Shown here: positions 50,994 to 59,236 of the stretch, piece after piece
Layout: each line of letters begins with the position of its first letter
Numbering within the stretch: position 1 is the first letter of the stretch
From: Anaerolineales bacterium
Lineage (GTDB): Bacteria; Chloroflexota; Anaerolineae; Anaerolineales; Villigracilaceae
Length of the DNA stretch: 64,000 nt
NCBI GenBank assembly: GCA_030583885.1
Contig: CP129480.1
Coordinates: 558,001 to 622,000, forward strand
Direction of reading: 5' to 3'
Notes under the pieces: generated by a model
Told to the model about the DNA's origin: nothing
The model's input: only the letters and a program-made list of their open reading frames with translations
The model's database searches: none
Program-made: the position numbers and the translations under genes

Positions 50994-52895
50994 CTACCTT
51001 TCCGAGATCACAATCAATTTGTCTTCAGGCGCAAAGATAACCCGTTCCGATTTCTTCGGGTTGGTATGCACGCCGTAGGATTTTTCGATGGTGCGGCTTT
51101 CGTTCATCAGACGGTAGCCGATGGCGGTTTCACCGCGCCGCTTTGCGGCTTCGGTGACGGTGTAGAAGTTGACCGGCTGACCGGTTGCAACATACTCCCG
51201 GATGGGTTTGAGATAGATCTCCGCCCCCTCGGGGTTAAACATGTTTTCGAAGATGTGCATGAGTTCGGCGTTCTCGGAAAGCTGGGCCAGCATCAAACTG
51301 ATCAGGTGGTTGCTGACGATGAAATCATCCACTTTGGCGGCTTCGGCGAGTTCGCGGTTTCGAAGGTCTAGCATCTCGCTGACAATGGAAAAGGGCGTCT
51401 GGTCGCGTTCGACGATATTCCGCAGATGCAGGAGCGTGACGAGTGTAATGGCGTCCGCTTCCTGCGGCGCGAGGTGATTGTATGCCAGCACGATGACATG
51501 GTCATACTCTGTGACTTCCAGTTTTTCGAGCAGGTCGCGGTCACGGATATCGCCTTCCTGCACGCTTAGTTTTTGATTGGCCAGTTTCCCAATGTCGCTG
51601 CGAATCTGGTTTTCAAGATCTTGGATGTCTGAAACAACGGTCAATTGTGAACCGTTTGGGACGTAGTAATCCAGCTGTCGGATGATATTTCCGCCCGAAC
51701 GGTTCCAGCCGAGGATCAATGTCCGCTCAGGCCTGGGCTTGGATGACCTTCCATGTTTCAGGATCAGGCTTTCGTCCAGCGGGATGCGGGAAAGGTTCGA
51801 AAGTTTGATCCTGTCATCATCCTCGGCGATCGCAAAGATCTGGTCACCGGATTGGATGCGCGTGTTCATGGGCGGGTTCATTTCAACCATGCCGTTCACT
51901 GTGCGGATGCCCATCACCGCGCAGGCTTCGAATGCCAGCAGGGCTTCGCCATAGGTCTTGCCGGAGAGGTTGGGTTCCTGTGTGAAATAGATTTCATCAC
52001 CGTCGAAGTTCATCAACTCGGTGTAGACGGTGGAGAGCCCGCTTTGGCGTGAGGTCTGCGCCACCACGCGCGCGATCACGTCCGTGGCGAGGATCGGCTG
52101 CACAATGTCCTGTACGGCGAGCATCTCGATGACATTCAGGTTTTTCGAGTCGTTGAGCTGCGTCACGATATGGTACGCCTTGTTGCGGCGGTTCGGGTTG
52201 TTGGTGACTGCCAGTACGGATTTGATGACGTGCGTGTCGGAATCATCGCCTTCCGCAAGGATGATGATCGAACGGGCCGTGTGCGGGCTGACGATTTCGA
52301 GATCGTTCAAGTCAATGGGATTGCCCGAGCGGCAGATGACCCGCGTATTCCTTGTGTGCGGCAGGCGTTCCTTGATCGCATCCTCCATTTCGACCTTGTC
52401 CTGGCCCGCCAATATCACGATGACTGCGCCGTTTTTGCGATTCTCGTTCGCCAGTACCAGTTCGGAAATGACGGTGAAGATTTGCGGCGTCCAGCCGAGG
52501 ATGAGGGTGTGGTCGCTCTCCAGCACCACCGAGCGTCCCTTGCGGAGTTGTTCAATGCGGCTTTCAAGTCCGTTGCTTAGAATGCCAATCAGTGTGGATA
52601 CAATGAAAATGCCGCCCAATGTGACCAGAAGCATGACCACGCGGAAACCGGGACCCGTATCGCCGCCCATCGTGCCGGCATCCAGGGTGCGCATGAGACT
52701 CATCCAGGCCGCCTCGCCGAAGGTGACCTCCGCCTCGTCATCCATGACGATGTGCCCGATGCGGATGACCGCGGCGGCAAGGAAAATGATCACCAGCGAA
52801 ATGACGGCCAGCCCGCCGATCAACGCAGCCGTTCCGCGCGACATGTAGTTGTCGAACCAGTATTGAAACCTTTGTTTTAATGTCGGTTTTTTCAT
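50994..52895 (-). CDS. CASTOR/POLLUX-like ion channel with two RCK domains
   Basis: A 633-residue protein. Two N-terminal membrane helices (about residues 22-45 and 85-110) flank a pore-like loop (SLMRTLDAGTMGGDTGPGF). A nucleotide-binding RCK domain follows (LILGWTPQIFTVISEL), then a second one (LILGWNRSGGNIIRQLDYY). This is the architecture of plant CASTOR/POLLUX and related bacterial cation channels gated by a bound ligand. The ion and ligand are unknown. AAGGAG precedes the ATG. It is monocistronic. Confidence 0.9.
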   Translation of the reverse strand: MKKPTLKQRFQYWFDNYMSRGTAALIGGLAVISLVIIFLAAAVIRIGHIVMDDEAEVTFGEAAWMSLMRTLDAGTMGGDTGPGFRVVMLLVTLGGIFIVSTLIGILSNGLESRIEQLRKGRSVVLESDHTLILGWTPQIFTVISELVLANENRKNGAVIVILAGQDKVEMEDAIKERLPHTRNTRVICRSGNPIDLNDLEIVSPHTARSIIILAEGDDSDTHVIKSVLAVTNNPNRRNKAYHIVTQLNDSKNLNVIEMLAVQDIVQPILATDVIARVVAQTSRQSGLSTVYTELMNFDGDEIYFTQEPNLSGKTYGEALLAFEACAVMGIRTVNGMVEMNPPMNTRIQSGDQIFAIAEDDDRIKLSNLSRIPLDESLILKHGRSSKPRPERTLILGWNRSGGNIIRQLDYYVPNGSQLTVVSDIQDLENQIRSDIGKLANQKLSVQEGDIRDRDLLEKLEVTEYDHVIVLAYNHLAPQEADAITLVTLLHLRNIVERDQTPFSIVSEMLDLRNRELAEAAKVDDFIVSNHLISLMLAQLSENAELMHIFENMFNPEGAEIYLKPIREYVATGQPVNFYTVTEAAKRRGETAIGYRLMNESRTIEKSYGVHTNPKKSERVIFAPEDKLIVISER

Positions 52896-53083
52896 TTTCT
52901 CTCCTTGCGCCCATCCAAATTTGGTTTATTATAAAAGCAAACGTTTCCCCAACCATGGGTAATTTGACCCATGTACCCCTCTGCCCATCCTTAGGAAACT
53001 ATCATCTTTTGCATGTAACATCAAACCGGCATGCAGAGTCTATTTCATGCCGGAAGTATTCATTTTATCGAGTGAGGTGACCC

Positions 53084-53725
53084 ATGTTCCAATTCGAAGG
53101 TTTGGACCGCCGCAAGGAGGAGGAGCGCATCCGCGCGGAAGGGCGGCTTCCGCCCGGACAGTCTTTGACGCAAAAATTCCCCGTCCTGCATTATGGGCCG
53201 GTGCCGATGTTCGATGCCGCCACATGGGAGCTGCGCATTTGGGGGGAGGTGGAGGAGGAAAAGCGCTGGAGCTGGGATGAGTTCAACCAGCTGCCGCGCA
53301 CGTCCGTCAAAATGGACCTGCATTGTGTCACGCGCTGGAGCAAATTCGATACCACCTGGGAGGGTGTTTCCTTGAAAACGCTGGTGGAGAATGGCGTGAT
53401 CAAGATCAAACCGACCGCCACGTATGTGATGCAGCACGCGGAATACGGTTTTACTGTTAATTTACCGCTTGCGGTGGTCCTGCAGGATAACTTCCTGCTG
53501 GCGACGCATTTTAACGGTGAACCGATCACGCCTGACCATGGGTATCCGTTGCGGGGCATGGTGGGCTATATCCCCGGGCGCGAAGACCTTGAAACCCCGT
53601 ATTTGTGGAAGGGCGCCAAGTGGCTGAGGTCCCTGGAGTTCATGCTGCAGGATAAACGCGGGTTTTGGGAACAGGCAGGTTATCACAACCGCGCAGATGT
53701 CTGGCGCGAGGAACGGTTTGGATAA
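53084..53725 (+). CDS. sulfite-oxidase-fold molybdopterin protein
   Basis: A 213-residue protein with the sulfite oxidase/MsrP molybdopterin domain. The molybdenum-ligand cysteine is Cys81 (KMDLHCVTRWSKFD). ATYVMQHAEYGFTVNLPL and DHGYPLRGMVGYIPGR complete the cofactor site. There is no signal peptide or twin-arginine motif, unlike MsrP, so it is probably cytoplasmic. The reaction is unknown. It is a single gene, ending at a strong terminator. Confidence 0.88.
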   Translation: MFQFEGLDRRKEEERIRAEGRLPPGQSLTQKFPVLHYGPVPMFDAATWELRIWGEVEEEKRWSWDEFNQLPRTSVKMDLHCVTRWSKFDTTWEGVSLKTLVENGVIKIKPTATYVMQHAEYGFTVNLPLAVVLQDNFLLATHFNGEPITPDHGYPLRGMVGYIPGREDLETPYLWKGAKWLRSLEFMLQDKRGFWEQAGYHNRADVWREERFG

Positions 53726-53727
53726 TA

Positions 53728-53761
53728 AAAAACGGTTCGGATTTTCGTCCGAACCGTTTTT
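53728..53761. terminator. bidirectional terminator
   Basis: AAAAACGGTTCGGA pairs with TCCGAACCGTTTTT (14 bp) around a 6-nt loop. It serves the sulfite-oxidase-fold gene (+) and the HtrA gene (-). Confidence 0.9.
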
Positions 53762-53769
53762 ATATTCAT

Positions 53770-54912
53770 CTACGGCCTTGCGCCGAGAGTGATGTTCACA
53801 TCCACCCTTTCATTCTTGCGCAATACGGTCAGAACGACCGTCTCGTTGGGAGATTTGTTGGCAACAAGGTACGAGAGCATTTCGTCGAAGGTGCGGGTTG
53901 GGCGTCCGTCAATGGCCACGATCAGGTCACCGCCGCCAAGCAGGCCGGGAATGTTGGTGGGGGTGGTGCCTGCAATGATCCCCGCCTTCTCCGCGGGACC
54001 GCCGGGCACCACCCCGGTGACATATGCGCCCGCATATTCCGTTAAGCCAAGCGCGTTGACCATGTCCAGGCTGAGGGTGTTGATGGATGAAATACCCATG
54101 AAGGGATAATCATATTTTCCCTTCTCGATCAAAACGGGGGTCACGCGTTTGACGATGTTGATCGAAATCGCAAACCCGATGCCCGAATTGACGGGTTGAC
54201 CGGTCTCGGTAAAATTCGTGGTGCGGATGGCGCGGTTGACGCCGACCACTTCGCCGTGGATGTTGAAAAGCGGACCGCCGGAGTTGCCGGGGTTGATGGC
54301 CGCATCGGTTTGGATGATGTCACCGGCGCTGAATGAATTGCCCTCCGGCGAGGTATTGGCTGAGTCCAATGTGCGGCCCAGCGCGGAGATGATGCCGACC
54401 GTCATGGTGCTGTTCAAACCAAAGGGGTTGCCAATGGCTACCACGGTCTGGCCAACTTTCAGCGAGTCTGAATCGCCGAGCGGGAGCGGGAAAAGTTCGC
54501 CAGCCGGCGCATCCACTTTGACGATGGCGATGTCGGAATCCCGATCCGTCCCGATCACGGTTCCGTATGCCTTGAAGCCCGAAGTGAAACGGACCTCCAC
54601 AGTTTGCGCACCTTCGATCACGTGGTAGTTCGTGATGATATGCCCCTGTCTGTCGTAGACAAAACCGGATCCCTGTCCCTGATCCGTGAAGATCGCAACC
54701 GTTCCCGCGCTGACATTTTCATAAAGCAGGACGAGGCCTTCCTGCTGCATGGCGGGATTGACCACGTTGGTATCAACGGGCACGGAAGAGGGCGGGACTG
54801 TTTCAATCGCCACGGCGGGGGGCTGGACCTGCCCGGTGAAAGACGGGGTCTGACATGCCAGCATGGCAAGCATCACCATCAGAAAAGCAAGGATGCCTTT
54901 TTTTGTTTTCAT
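53770..54912 (-). CDS. HtrA/DegP-like serine protease lipoprotein with PDZ domain
   Basis: A 380-residue trypsin-like protease. The signal sequence ends at a lipobox-like LAMLAC (Cys20), so it is probably anchored outside the membrane. The catalytic triad is His97 (ITNYHVIEG), Asp127 (DRDSDIAIVK) and Ser211 (INPGNSGGPL). One C-terminal PDZ domain (about 285-375) follows. It degrades or refolds damaged exported proteins. The start at 54912 has AGGAG five bases upstream. It lies 20 bp downstream of the DnaJ gene, a likely stress operon. Confidence 0.92.
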   Translation of the reverse strand: MKTKKGILAFLMVMLAMLACQTPSFTGQVQPPAVAIETVPPSSVPVDTNVVNPAMQQEGLVLLYENVSAGTVAIFTDQGQGSGFVYDRQGHIITNYHVIEGAQTVEVRFTSGFKAYGTVIGTDRDSDIAIVKVDAPAGELFPLPLGDSDSLKVGQTVVAIGNPFGLNSTMTVGIISALGRTLDSANTSPEGNSFSAGDIIQTDAAINPGNSGGPLFNIHGEVVGVNRAIRTTNFTETGQPVNSGIGFAISINIVKRVTPVLIEKGKYDYPFMGISSINTLSLDMVNALGLTEYAGAYVTGVVPGGPAEKAGIIAGTTPTNIPGLLGGGDLIVAIDGRPTRTFDEMLSYLVANKSPNETVVLTVLRKNERVDVNITLGARP

Positions 54913-54932
54913 AAATGCTCCTGTCATTAACC

Positions 54933-55823
54933 TTAAAACTTTATGCGGGACGCTTCCTCGATGAGTTCCCTCTGCCTAGACGACAGGTACTTTGGAATCT
55001 GTACCTTCAATTTCACATACAGGTCACCTTTTGGGTTGTTCTTTTGCAAATGAGGCATCCCGCGTCCCGCCAGCCGAAAGACCTGGTCGGGCTGTGTGCC
55101 GGCCGGGATGCTCAACTTGACCCTGCCCGCGGGCGTTTCAACCTGTGTTTCGCCGCCAAGGATCAACGTAAAGATGCTGACGGGGGATGTCGTGGTCAGG
55201 TCGTACCCGTCGCGCTCGAAGCGGCCATCCTCCTCGACCTGTATGACAAGGTAGAGATCGAGTCCTTCCGGTCCCGCGCCTGCCACCCGCACTTTGGAGC
55301 CGGTCTTCACCCCGGCGGGGATGCGTACCTGAAGTTTGCGGCGGTTCGTTTGCAACTGGCGGGTTGTGCCTTCGTAGGCCTCCTGAAAGCTGATCTGTGC
55401 TTCCTGTTGATATCCCTGCTGTGCGGCCTGGCTGCGCGCCGAGGAACGCACGGCCTCCCCAAAGATGGTGCGAAAGAAATCAGAGAAGCTACCGCCCGCA
55501 AATGGATCTTCCGCATTTCCATGGCCCCTTTGTTGACCGCCCTGCTGAAACCAGTCATCCCATTGGAAATCGCCTGGCCGGCCGCCGCTGGTGCGGAAGT
55601 TCGAATAGGCGCTGCCCAGCTGGTCGTAGCGGGAACGCTTTTGCTCGTCACTCAAGACCTGGTACGCCTCGTTGATTTCCTTGAATTTTTCCTCGGCTTT
55701 TTTATCACCGGGGTTCTTATCCGGGTGATATTGCATTGCCAGTTTACGATACGCCTTGCGGATATCGTCCACGCCGGCTTTGCGGCTTACGCCAAGGATC
55801 TTATAATAATCTTTGTATTCCAT
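54933..55823 (-). CDS. DnaJ-class co-chaperone (CbpA-like)
   Basis: A 296-residue protein with an N-terminal J domain ([20 protein letters not shown], with HPD in YHPDKNPGD), a Gly/Phe linker and two DnaJ C-terminal substrate domains. It lacks the zinc-finger region of DnaJ, so it is a CbpA-like type II protein that stimulates DnaK. GATAAT lies eight bases before the ATG at 55823 and there is no Shine-Dalgarno. It is transcribed with the HtrA lipoprotein gene. Confidence 0.92.
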   Translation of the reverse strand: MEYKDYYKILGVSRKAGVDDIRKAYRKLAMQYHPDKNPGDKKAEEKFKEINEAYQVLSDEQKRSRYDQLGSAYSNFRTSGGRPGDFQWDDWFQQGGQQRGHGNAEDPFAGGSFSDFFRTIFGEAVRSSARSQAAQQGYQQEAQISFQEAYEGTTRQLQTNRRKLQVRIPAGVKTGSKVRVAGAGPEGLDLYLVIQVEEDGRFERDGYDLTTTSPVSIFTLILGGETQVETPAGRVKLSIPAGTQPDQVFRLAGRGMPHLQKNNPKGDLYVKLKVQIPKYLSSRQRELIEEASRIKF

Positions 55824-55951
55824 GCCGCTATTATTATCCCTGCGCAGGTTGTGAGTCAAGCGTCCGCATAGTACACTTACGTAATTCTAACCTGCCCTTT
55901 TACAGGCGGGACAGCCGAAATAACATCCTTAAAGGAAAAGATGGGAAAACC

Positions 55952-56533
55952 ATGAAATCAATCTGTGTTTTTTGCGGGTCATCCGATGCGGTTCATGCAG
56001 ACTATAAGACTGCCGCATTTCACTTGGGCGTGACCCTCGCCCAAAGAGGCATCCGCCTGATCTACGGCGGCGGCAGGACGGGCTTGATGGGCGAAGTGGC
56101 AAATGGGACTTTGTCCGCCGGCGGCGAGGTGATCGGTGTCATCATCCCCTCCATGAATACGCCGGCGCTCGCCCATACCGGTCTCACCCGCATGGAGGTG
56201 GCTCCCGACATGCACGGCCGCAAGGCGCGCATGCACGAGCTCGCGGACGGCTACATTGCCCTGCCCGGCGGATTCGGCACTTGGGACGAACTCTTTGAGA
56301 CCATCACCTGGGCGCAGACCGGCGCGCATGAAAAGCCGGTGGGTTTGCTGAACGTGAAACAATATTATGATCCCCTGCTGGCGGCCATGGACCATGCCGT
56401 GGCGGAAGGCTTCGTCTTCTCTGAACATCGAAAATCCGTGTTCTGCGAATCGACACCCGATGAATTATTGGAAAAGATGGCGAAGTACCAACATCCGCGC
56501 GGGGCGGTGAAGAGATGGTTGAAGGAGAGTTAA
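55952..56533 (+). CDS. LOG-family phosphoribohydrolase
   Basis: A 193-residue Rossmann protein of the LOG family. YGGGRTGLMGEVA and LPGGFGTWDELFE (the PGGxGTxxE nucleotide motif) are present. LOG enzymes release free bases from nucleoside 5'-monophosphates, for example in cytokinin activation. AAAGGA lies about 15 bases upstream of the ATG. It stands alone and is followed by a long inverted repeat. Confidence 0.92.
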   Translation: MKSICVFCGSSDAVHADYKTAAFHLGVTLAQRGIRLIYGGGRTGLMGEVANGTLSAGGEVIGVIIPSMNTPALAHTGLTRMEVAPDMHGRKARMHELADGYIALPGGFGTWDELFETITWAQTGAHEKPVGLLNVKQYYDPLLAAMDHAVAEGFVFSEHRKSVFCESTPDELLEKMAKYQHPRGAVKRWLKES

Positions 56534-56534
56534 T

Positions 56535-56603
56535 ATGTCATTGCGAGGGCTGGGTTTCGATACGCGCTTCGCGCTACTCAACCAACAGCCCTCGCAATGA
56601 CAT
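56535..56603. repeat. 18-bp perfect inverted repeat with GTATCGA core
   Basis: ATGTCATTGCGAGGGCTG (56535-56552) is exactly complementary to 56586-56603. The centre is TTTCGATACGCGCTTCGCG plus CTACTCAACC, the same core as the repeats at 4547 and 30430. It lies between the LOG and map genes and may also act as a terminator for both. Confidence 0.75.
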
Positions 56604-57347
56604 CTATGCTGTCAATATGATCGGCTCATTCCTGGTGACGATGATGGTGTGTTCGAATTGGGCGGCGATGGTGCGGTCCACTGTGCGCAGGGACCAGCCG
56701 TCTTTTTCCTCGACGATGCGTCCGCGCCCGGTGGTGAGGAAAGGCTCGATGGCAAGCACCAGCCCTTCGTTAAGGGTGCGGCGGTCATCGGGTTTGTGGA
56801 AATTGTAAATGGCGGAGGGGTCCTCGTGCAGGGATTTTCCGATCCCGTGTCCCGTCAGATCATAGATGACATTGTAGCCTTTTCGTTTGGCTTCATTTTG
56901 AATCGTCCTGCCGATCCCGTTGAGCGGCGCGCCCGCTTTCGCGGCCTGGACGGCTTTGTTCAAGGCGGATTTTGCCGCCTCGAACATTTTCTCGATTTCG
57001 GGGATGCGTTTGGCGACGACCATCGAAGCACCGGTGTCGCCGAAGTAGCCGTCCAGCTCGGCGGAGACATCGATGTTGATCAGGTCGCCTGCCTGCAAGA
57101 CATAACTGCCGGGGATGCCGTGCGCGATGACGGGCGAGATGCTGATGCAGGTGGCGCCGGGGAATTTATACATGGCTTGCGGCGCGGATTTCGCACCCTC
57201 CTTTTTTAGAAACTCACTTCCGATGTCATCGAGTTCGGCGGTGGTCATGCCGGGCCTGGCATGCTTCATCATTTTTTTCAACGTCAGCGCGCAAATTTTG
57301 CCGATGGCTTTCAGATGCTTGATGTCGTTTTCAGAGTCGGCGGTCAT
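56604..57347 (-). CDS. map: type I methionine aminopeptidase
   Basis: A 247-residue metalloprotease. The metal ligands are Asp/Asp in INIDVSAELDGYFGDTGA, His in LTGHGIGKSLHEDP and Glu in LAIEPF and AQFEHT; SPVIAHGIPG carries the substrate histidine. It removes the initiator methionine from new proteins. Its ATG overlaps the stop of the DinB-like gene (ATGA), so the two are coupled. Length is typical of bacterial type I enzymes. Confidence 0.94.
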   Translation of the reverse strand: MTADSENDIKHLKAIGKICALTLKKMMKHARPGMTTAELDDIGSEFLKKEGAKSAPQAMYKFPGATCISISPVIAHGIPGSYVLQAGDLINIDVSAELDGYFGDTGASMVVAKRIPEIEKMFEAAKSALNKAVQAAKAGAPLNGIGRTIQNEAKRKGYNVIYDLTGHGIGKSLHEDPSAIYNFHKPDDRRTLNEGLVLAIEPFLTTGRGRIVEEKDGWSLRTVDRTIAAQFEHTIIVTRNEPIILTA

Positions 57348-57850
57348 TGCTTCCTGGATTCTCTTTCGATGGTTTCGCGGTGTTCCTGAAAGTGCTCGGT
57401 GGTGTTGCCCAGCACCCACAATAATAGCGGACGCTTTTCGGGGTCCTCGGCGTGACGCGGCTTCATCAGGTCGTCGAAACTCATGGAGTTGAGCTTCGCT
57501 GTCAACTGGACGTATGCCTGTTTCAACATCCCCATCACTTCGCGGCGCGGACGGTTCCTGTTCCGTTCGAACAATACGGGATTGATGACTTCCATATCCC
57601 AGCCCTTGACGATGTCCTTTGCAACGCCGATGACTTCATGCGCGGGACGCTTGTCCATGTGGCAGCCCATCAGGATGTTCATCCATTCGGCGAGGTGGGC
57701 GAGGTTATCCCTGGGCGACCATCCGCCCGCATCCGGCGCGGACATTTGCTCGTCGGTCAGCGATTCGGCGAGTTCGATCAGGGCTTTCCACTCCCGCTCG
57801 ATGGCAGTCATTAATTCCTGTTTATCGCCGGGCATCCATTGCTCGGTCAT
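57344..57850 (-). CDS. DinB/ClbS-DfsB family protein
   Basis: A 168-residue four-helix-bundle protein of the DinB superfamily, closest to the ClbS/DfsB group: GWSPRDNLAHLAEWMNILMG gives the N-terminal metal histidine and ends HFQEHRETIE with the others. ClbS inactivates colibactin by hydrolysing a cyclopropane; most relatives have unknown substrates. Its stop overlaps the start of map. tmk lies 20 bp upstream on the same strand. Confidence 0.85.
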   Translation of the reverse strand: MTEQWMPGDKQELMTAIEREWKALIELAESLTDEQMSAPDAGGWSPRDNLAHLAEWMNILMGCHMDKRPAHEVIGVAKDIVKGWDMEVINPVLFERNRNRPRREVMGMLKQAYVQLTAKLNSMSFDDLMKPRHAEDPEKRPLLLWVLGNTTEHFQEHRETIERESRKQ

Positions 57851-57870
57851 TTAGTTTCTCCTGTAAACCT

Positions 57871-58485
57871 TCAACCTTCCAATCTTTCAACGATTACTTT
57901 CCTCAACTCCGCCTGCACGGACTCCCACGCCTGCCCCGCATTCACCACCACCCAGCGTTGCGGTTCGGATTTCACCATCTCCAAATACCCTGCGCGGACT
58001 CGGCGATGGAATTCAATGGTGTAGGCATCCAGGCGATTCCACTCGTTATCTTTCTTCTTTCTTCTTAGCCCCACCTCCACATCGAGGTCGAGCAGGATGG
58101 TCAGGTCGGGGGTCAAGCCGCCTGTTGCGTATTTGACCAATGCGCGGATGTCCTCCAGATTCTGCTGATGCCCATAACCCTGATAGGCGATGGTGGAATC
58201 ATAATAGCGGTCGGAGATGACGATCTCGCCGTCCGCCAGGCGCGGCTGGATGACCTGCTCCACGATCTGGGCGCGCGCGGCCTGGTAAAGCAAGGTCTCC
58301 GTGCGCGGATGCATCTCCGCATTTTTCATGTCATGCAGAATATCGCGGACCTGCTCGCTGATGGAGGTTCCGCCCGGTTCGCGGGTGGGAAAGACGGTAT
58401 ATCCCTTCTCGCGCAGAAATTCAACGAGATGGGGAATATGGGATGTTTTTCCCGAGCCTTCGGGTCCTTCGAGGGTGATGAACAT
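57871..58485 (-). CDS. tmk: thymidylate kinase
   Basis: A 204-residue P-loop kinase: FITLEGPEGSGKTSHIPHL, the substrate motif FPTREPGGTSISEQVRD, ISDRYYDSTIAYQG and the lid arginines around RRKKKDNEWNRLD. It converts dTMP to dTDP. There is no obvious Shine-Dalgarno; the 5' region is occupied by a GATTAGCTTTT dispersed repeat that abuts the start codon. Confidence 0.94.
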   Translation of the reverse strand: MFITLEGPEGSGKTSHIPHLVEFLREKGYTVFPTREPGGTSISEQVRDILHDMKNAEMHPRTETLLYQAARAQIVEQVIQPRLADGEIVISDRYYDSTIAYQGYGHQQNLEDIRALVKYATGGLTPDLTILLDLDVEVGLRRKKKDNEWNRLDAYTIEFHRRVRAGYLEMVKSEPQRWVVVNAGQAWESVQAELRKVIVERLEG

Positions 58486-58549
58486 TTTAGCGATTAGCTT
58501 TTAGCGGTTAGCTTTTAGCCAAGTGCTAATTGCCAACCGCTAAAAGCTT
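58486..58549. repeat. GATTAGCTTTTAGC dispersed repeat
   Basis: GCGATTAGCTTTTAGCGG and TTAGCTTTTAGCC on one side and CCAACCGCTAAAAGC on the other form overlapping hairpins directly upstream of tmk. The complementary unit GCTAAAAGCTAATCGCTAA is in the thrS T-box at 42669-42688. Confidence 0.65.
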
Positions 58550-58550
58550 T

Positions 58551-58666
58551 TTACTCCCTGAATATTCTCACATGCCGTCTCGGCTCCTTGCCATAGGAAT
58601 GGGAAACCAATTCGGCATTCGCGTGCCATTTCGTGCTGGATGCGGTGCACGAGCGACGGACCCGCT
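58551..58666 (-). pseudogene. duplicated 3' end of the R3H/AAA ATPase gene
   Basis: About 115 bp closely match the last part of the ATPase gene at 59237-59355, including its stop. A one-base insertion (GCACGCGAATG instead of GCACGCAATG) shifts the frame: before it the frame reads [13 protein letters not shown], after it [20 protein letters not shown]. It is not a gene. It bounds the brnTA module on one side, the full ATPase gene on the other. Confidence 0.85.
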
Positions 58667-58671
58667 AAAAC

Positions 58672-58706
58672 AAGACTTCCGATTCCGCTGGGACCTCGGA
58701 AGTCTT
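58672..58706 (-). terminator. terminator of brnTA
   Basis: AAGACTTCCGA (58672-58682) pairs with TCGGAAGTCTT (58696-58706), 11 bp, 13-nt loop. On the minus strand it is followed by GTTTTAG. It lies 10 bp beyond the brnA stop. Confidence 0.75.
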
Positions 58707-58716
58707 TTGAACCACT

Positions 58717-58956
58717 TTATCTTGAAGCCGCCGTCCCTTGCGAAATCTTGGTCGCCTTCAAAATCAGGCGCAGGGCCTCATTGACGGCTTCATCGCTGGG
58801 GAACGCCTTTGCAATATCCGGCTCCAACACGACAACATTACTCCCGATCCTGCGTTTCGGGTCGAAACGTCCGCGCGGCAGGACGGTCATTTTCGAAAGG
58901 TCATATTCCTTTCGCAGTTCGTAATCATCCTGTTTCTTCGTAGAATTTTTCTTCAT
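58717..58956 (-). CDS. brnA: BrnA-type antitoxin
   Basis: A 79-residue basic protein. The C-terminal half (VVVLEPDIAKAFPSDEAVNE) has the ribbon-helix-helix pattern of BrnA antitoxins, which bind DNA and their toxin. The start MKKNSTKKQDDYELRKEYD is chosen because the longer start lies well inside the toxin gene. It overlaps brnT by 32 bp, in toxin-first order, as is standard for this family. Confidence 0.85.
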   Translation of the reverse strand: MKKNSTKKQDDYELRKEYDLSKMTVLPRGRFDPKRRIGSNVVVLEPDIAKAFPSDEAVNEALRLILKATKISQGTAASR

Positions 58957-59206
58957 GTTTCGTCGCCTTTCTGGCACTGATTATGCGGATGCGATTTTCT
59001 CGTTCGGTATGTGCCACCAATAAAAGTCTGGTTTTGTTCGAGATGCCGATGGTGATATAGCGTTCTTCGTCGTCGGAGTGTTCGTAATCCAGCAGGGTAA
59101 TGAACATAGGGTCATCGAAAACCGAACTCGCTTCATCGAAAGCGACTTCGTGTTTCTGAAGATTCTTTTGCGCTTTTTGGGGATCCCACTCGAACTCAGG
59201 TTTCAT
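58925..59206 (-). CDS. brnT: BrnT-type ribonuclease toxin
   Basis: A 93-residue BrnT: FEWDPQKAQKNLQKHEVAFD and the core VFDDPMFITLLDYEHSDDEE, RYITIGISNKTRLLLVAHTE and RIRIISARKATKHE, the RelE-like fold with its basic active-site residues. It is an RNA-cleaving toxin neutralised by BrnA. The operon lies between the ATPase gene and a duplicated piece of its 3' end, as if inserted there. Confidence 0.9.
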   Translation of the reverse strand: MKPEFEWDPQKAQKNLQKHEVAFDEASSVFDDPMFITLLDYEHSDDEERYITIGISNKTRLLLVAHTERENRIRIISARKATKHEEKFYEETG

Positions 59207-59236
59207 GATGACTCCTGGCGCAATTATACCCAGTCT

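Noticed and set aside
54915..55871. Long plus-strand reading frame opposite the DnaJ-like gene
   Set aside because: The minus strand encodes an intact J-domain protein. The plus frame has no recognisable motif or start signal.
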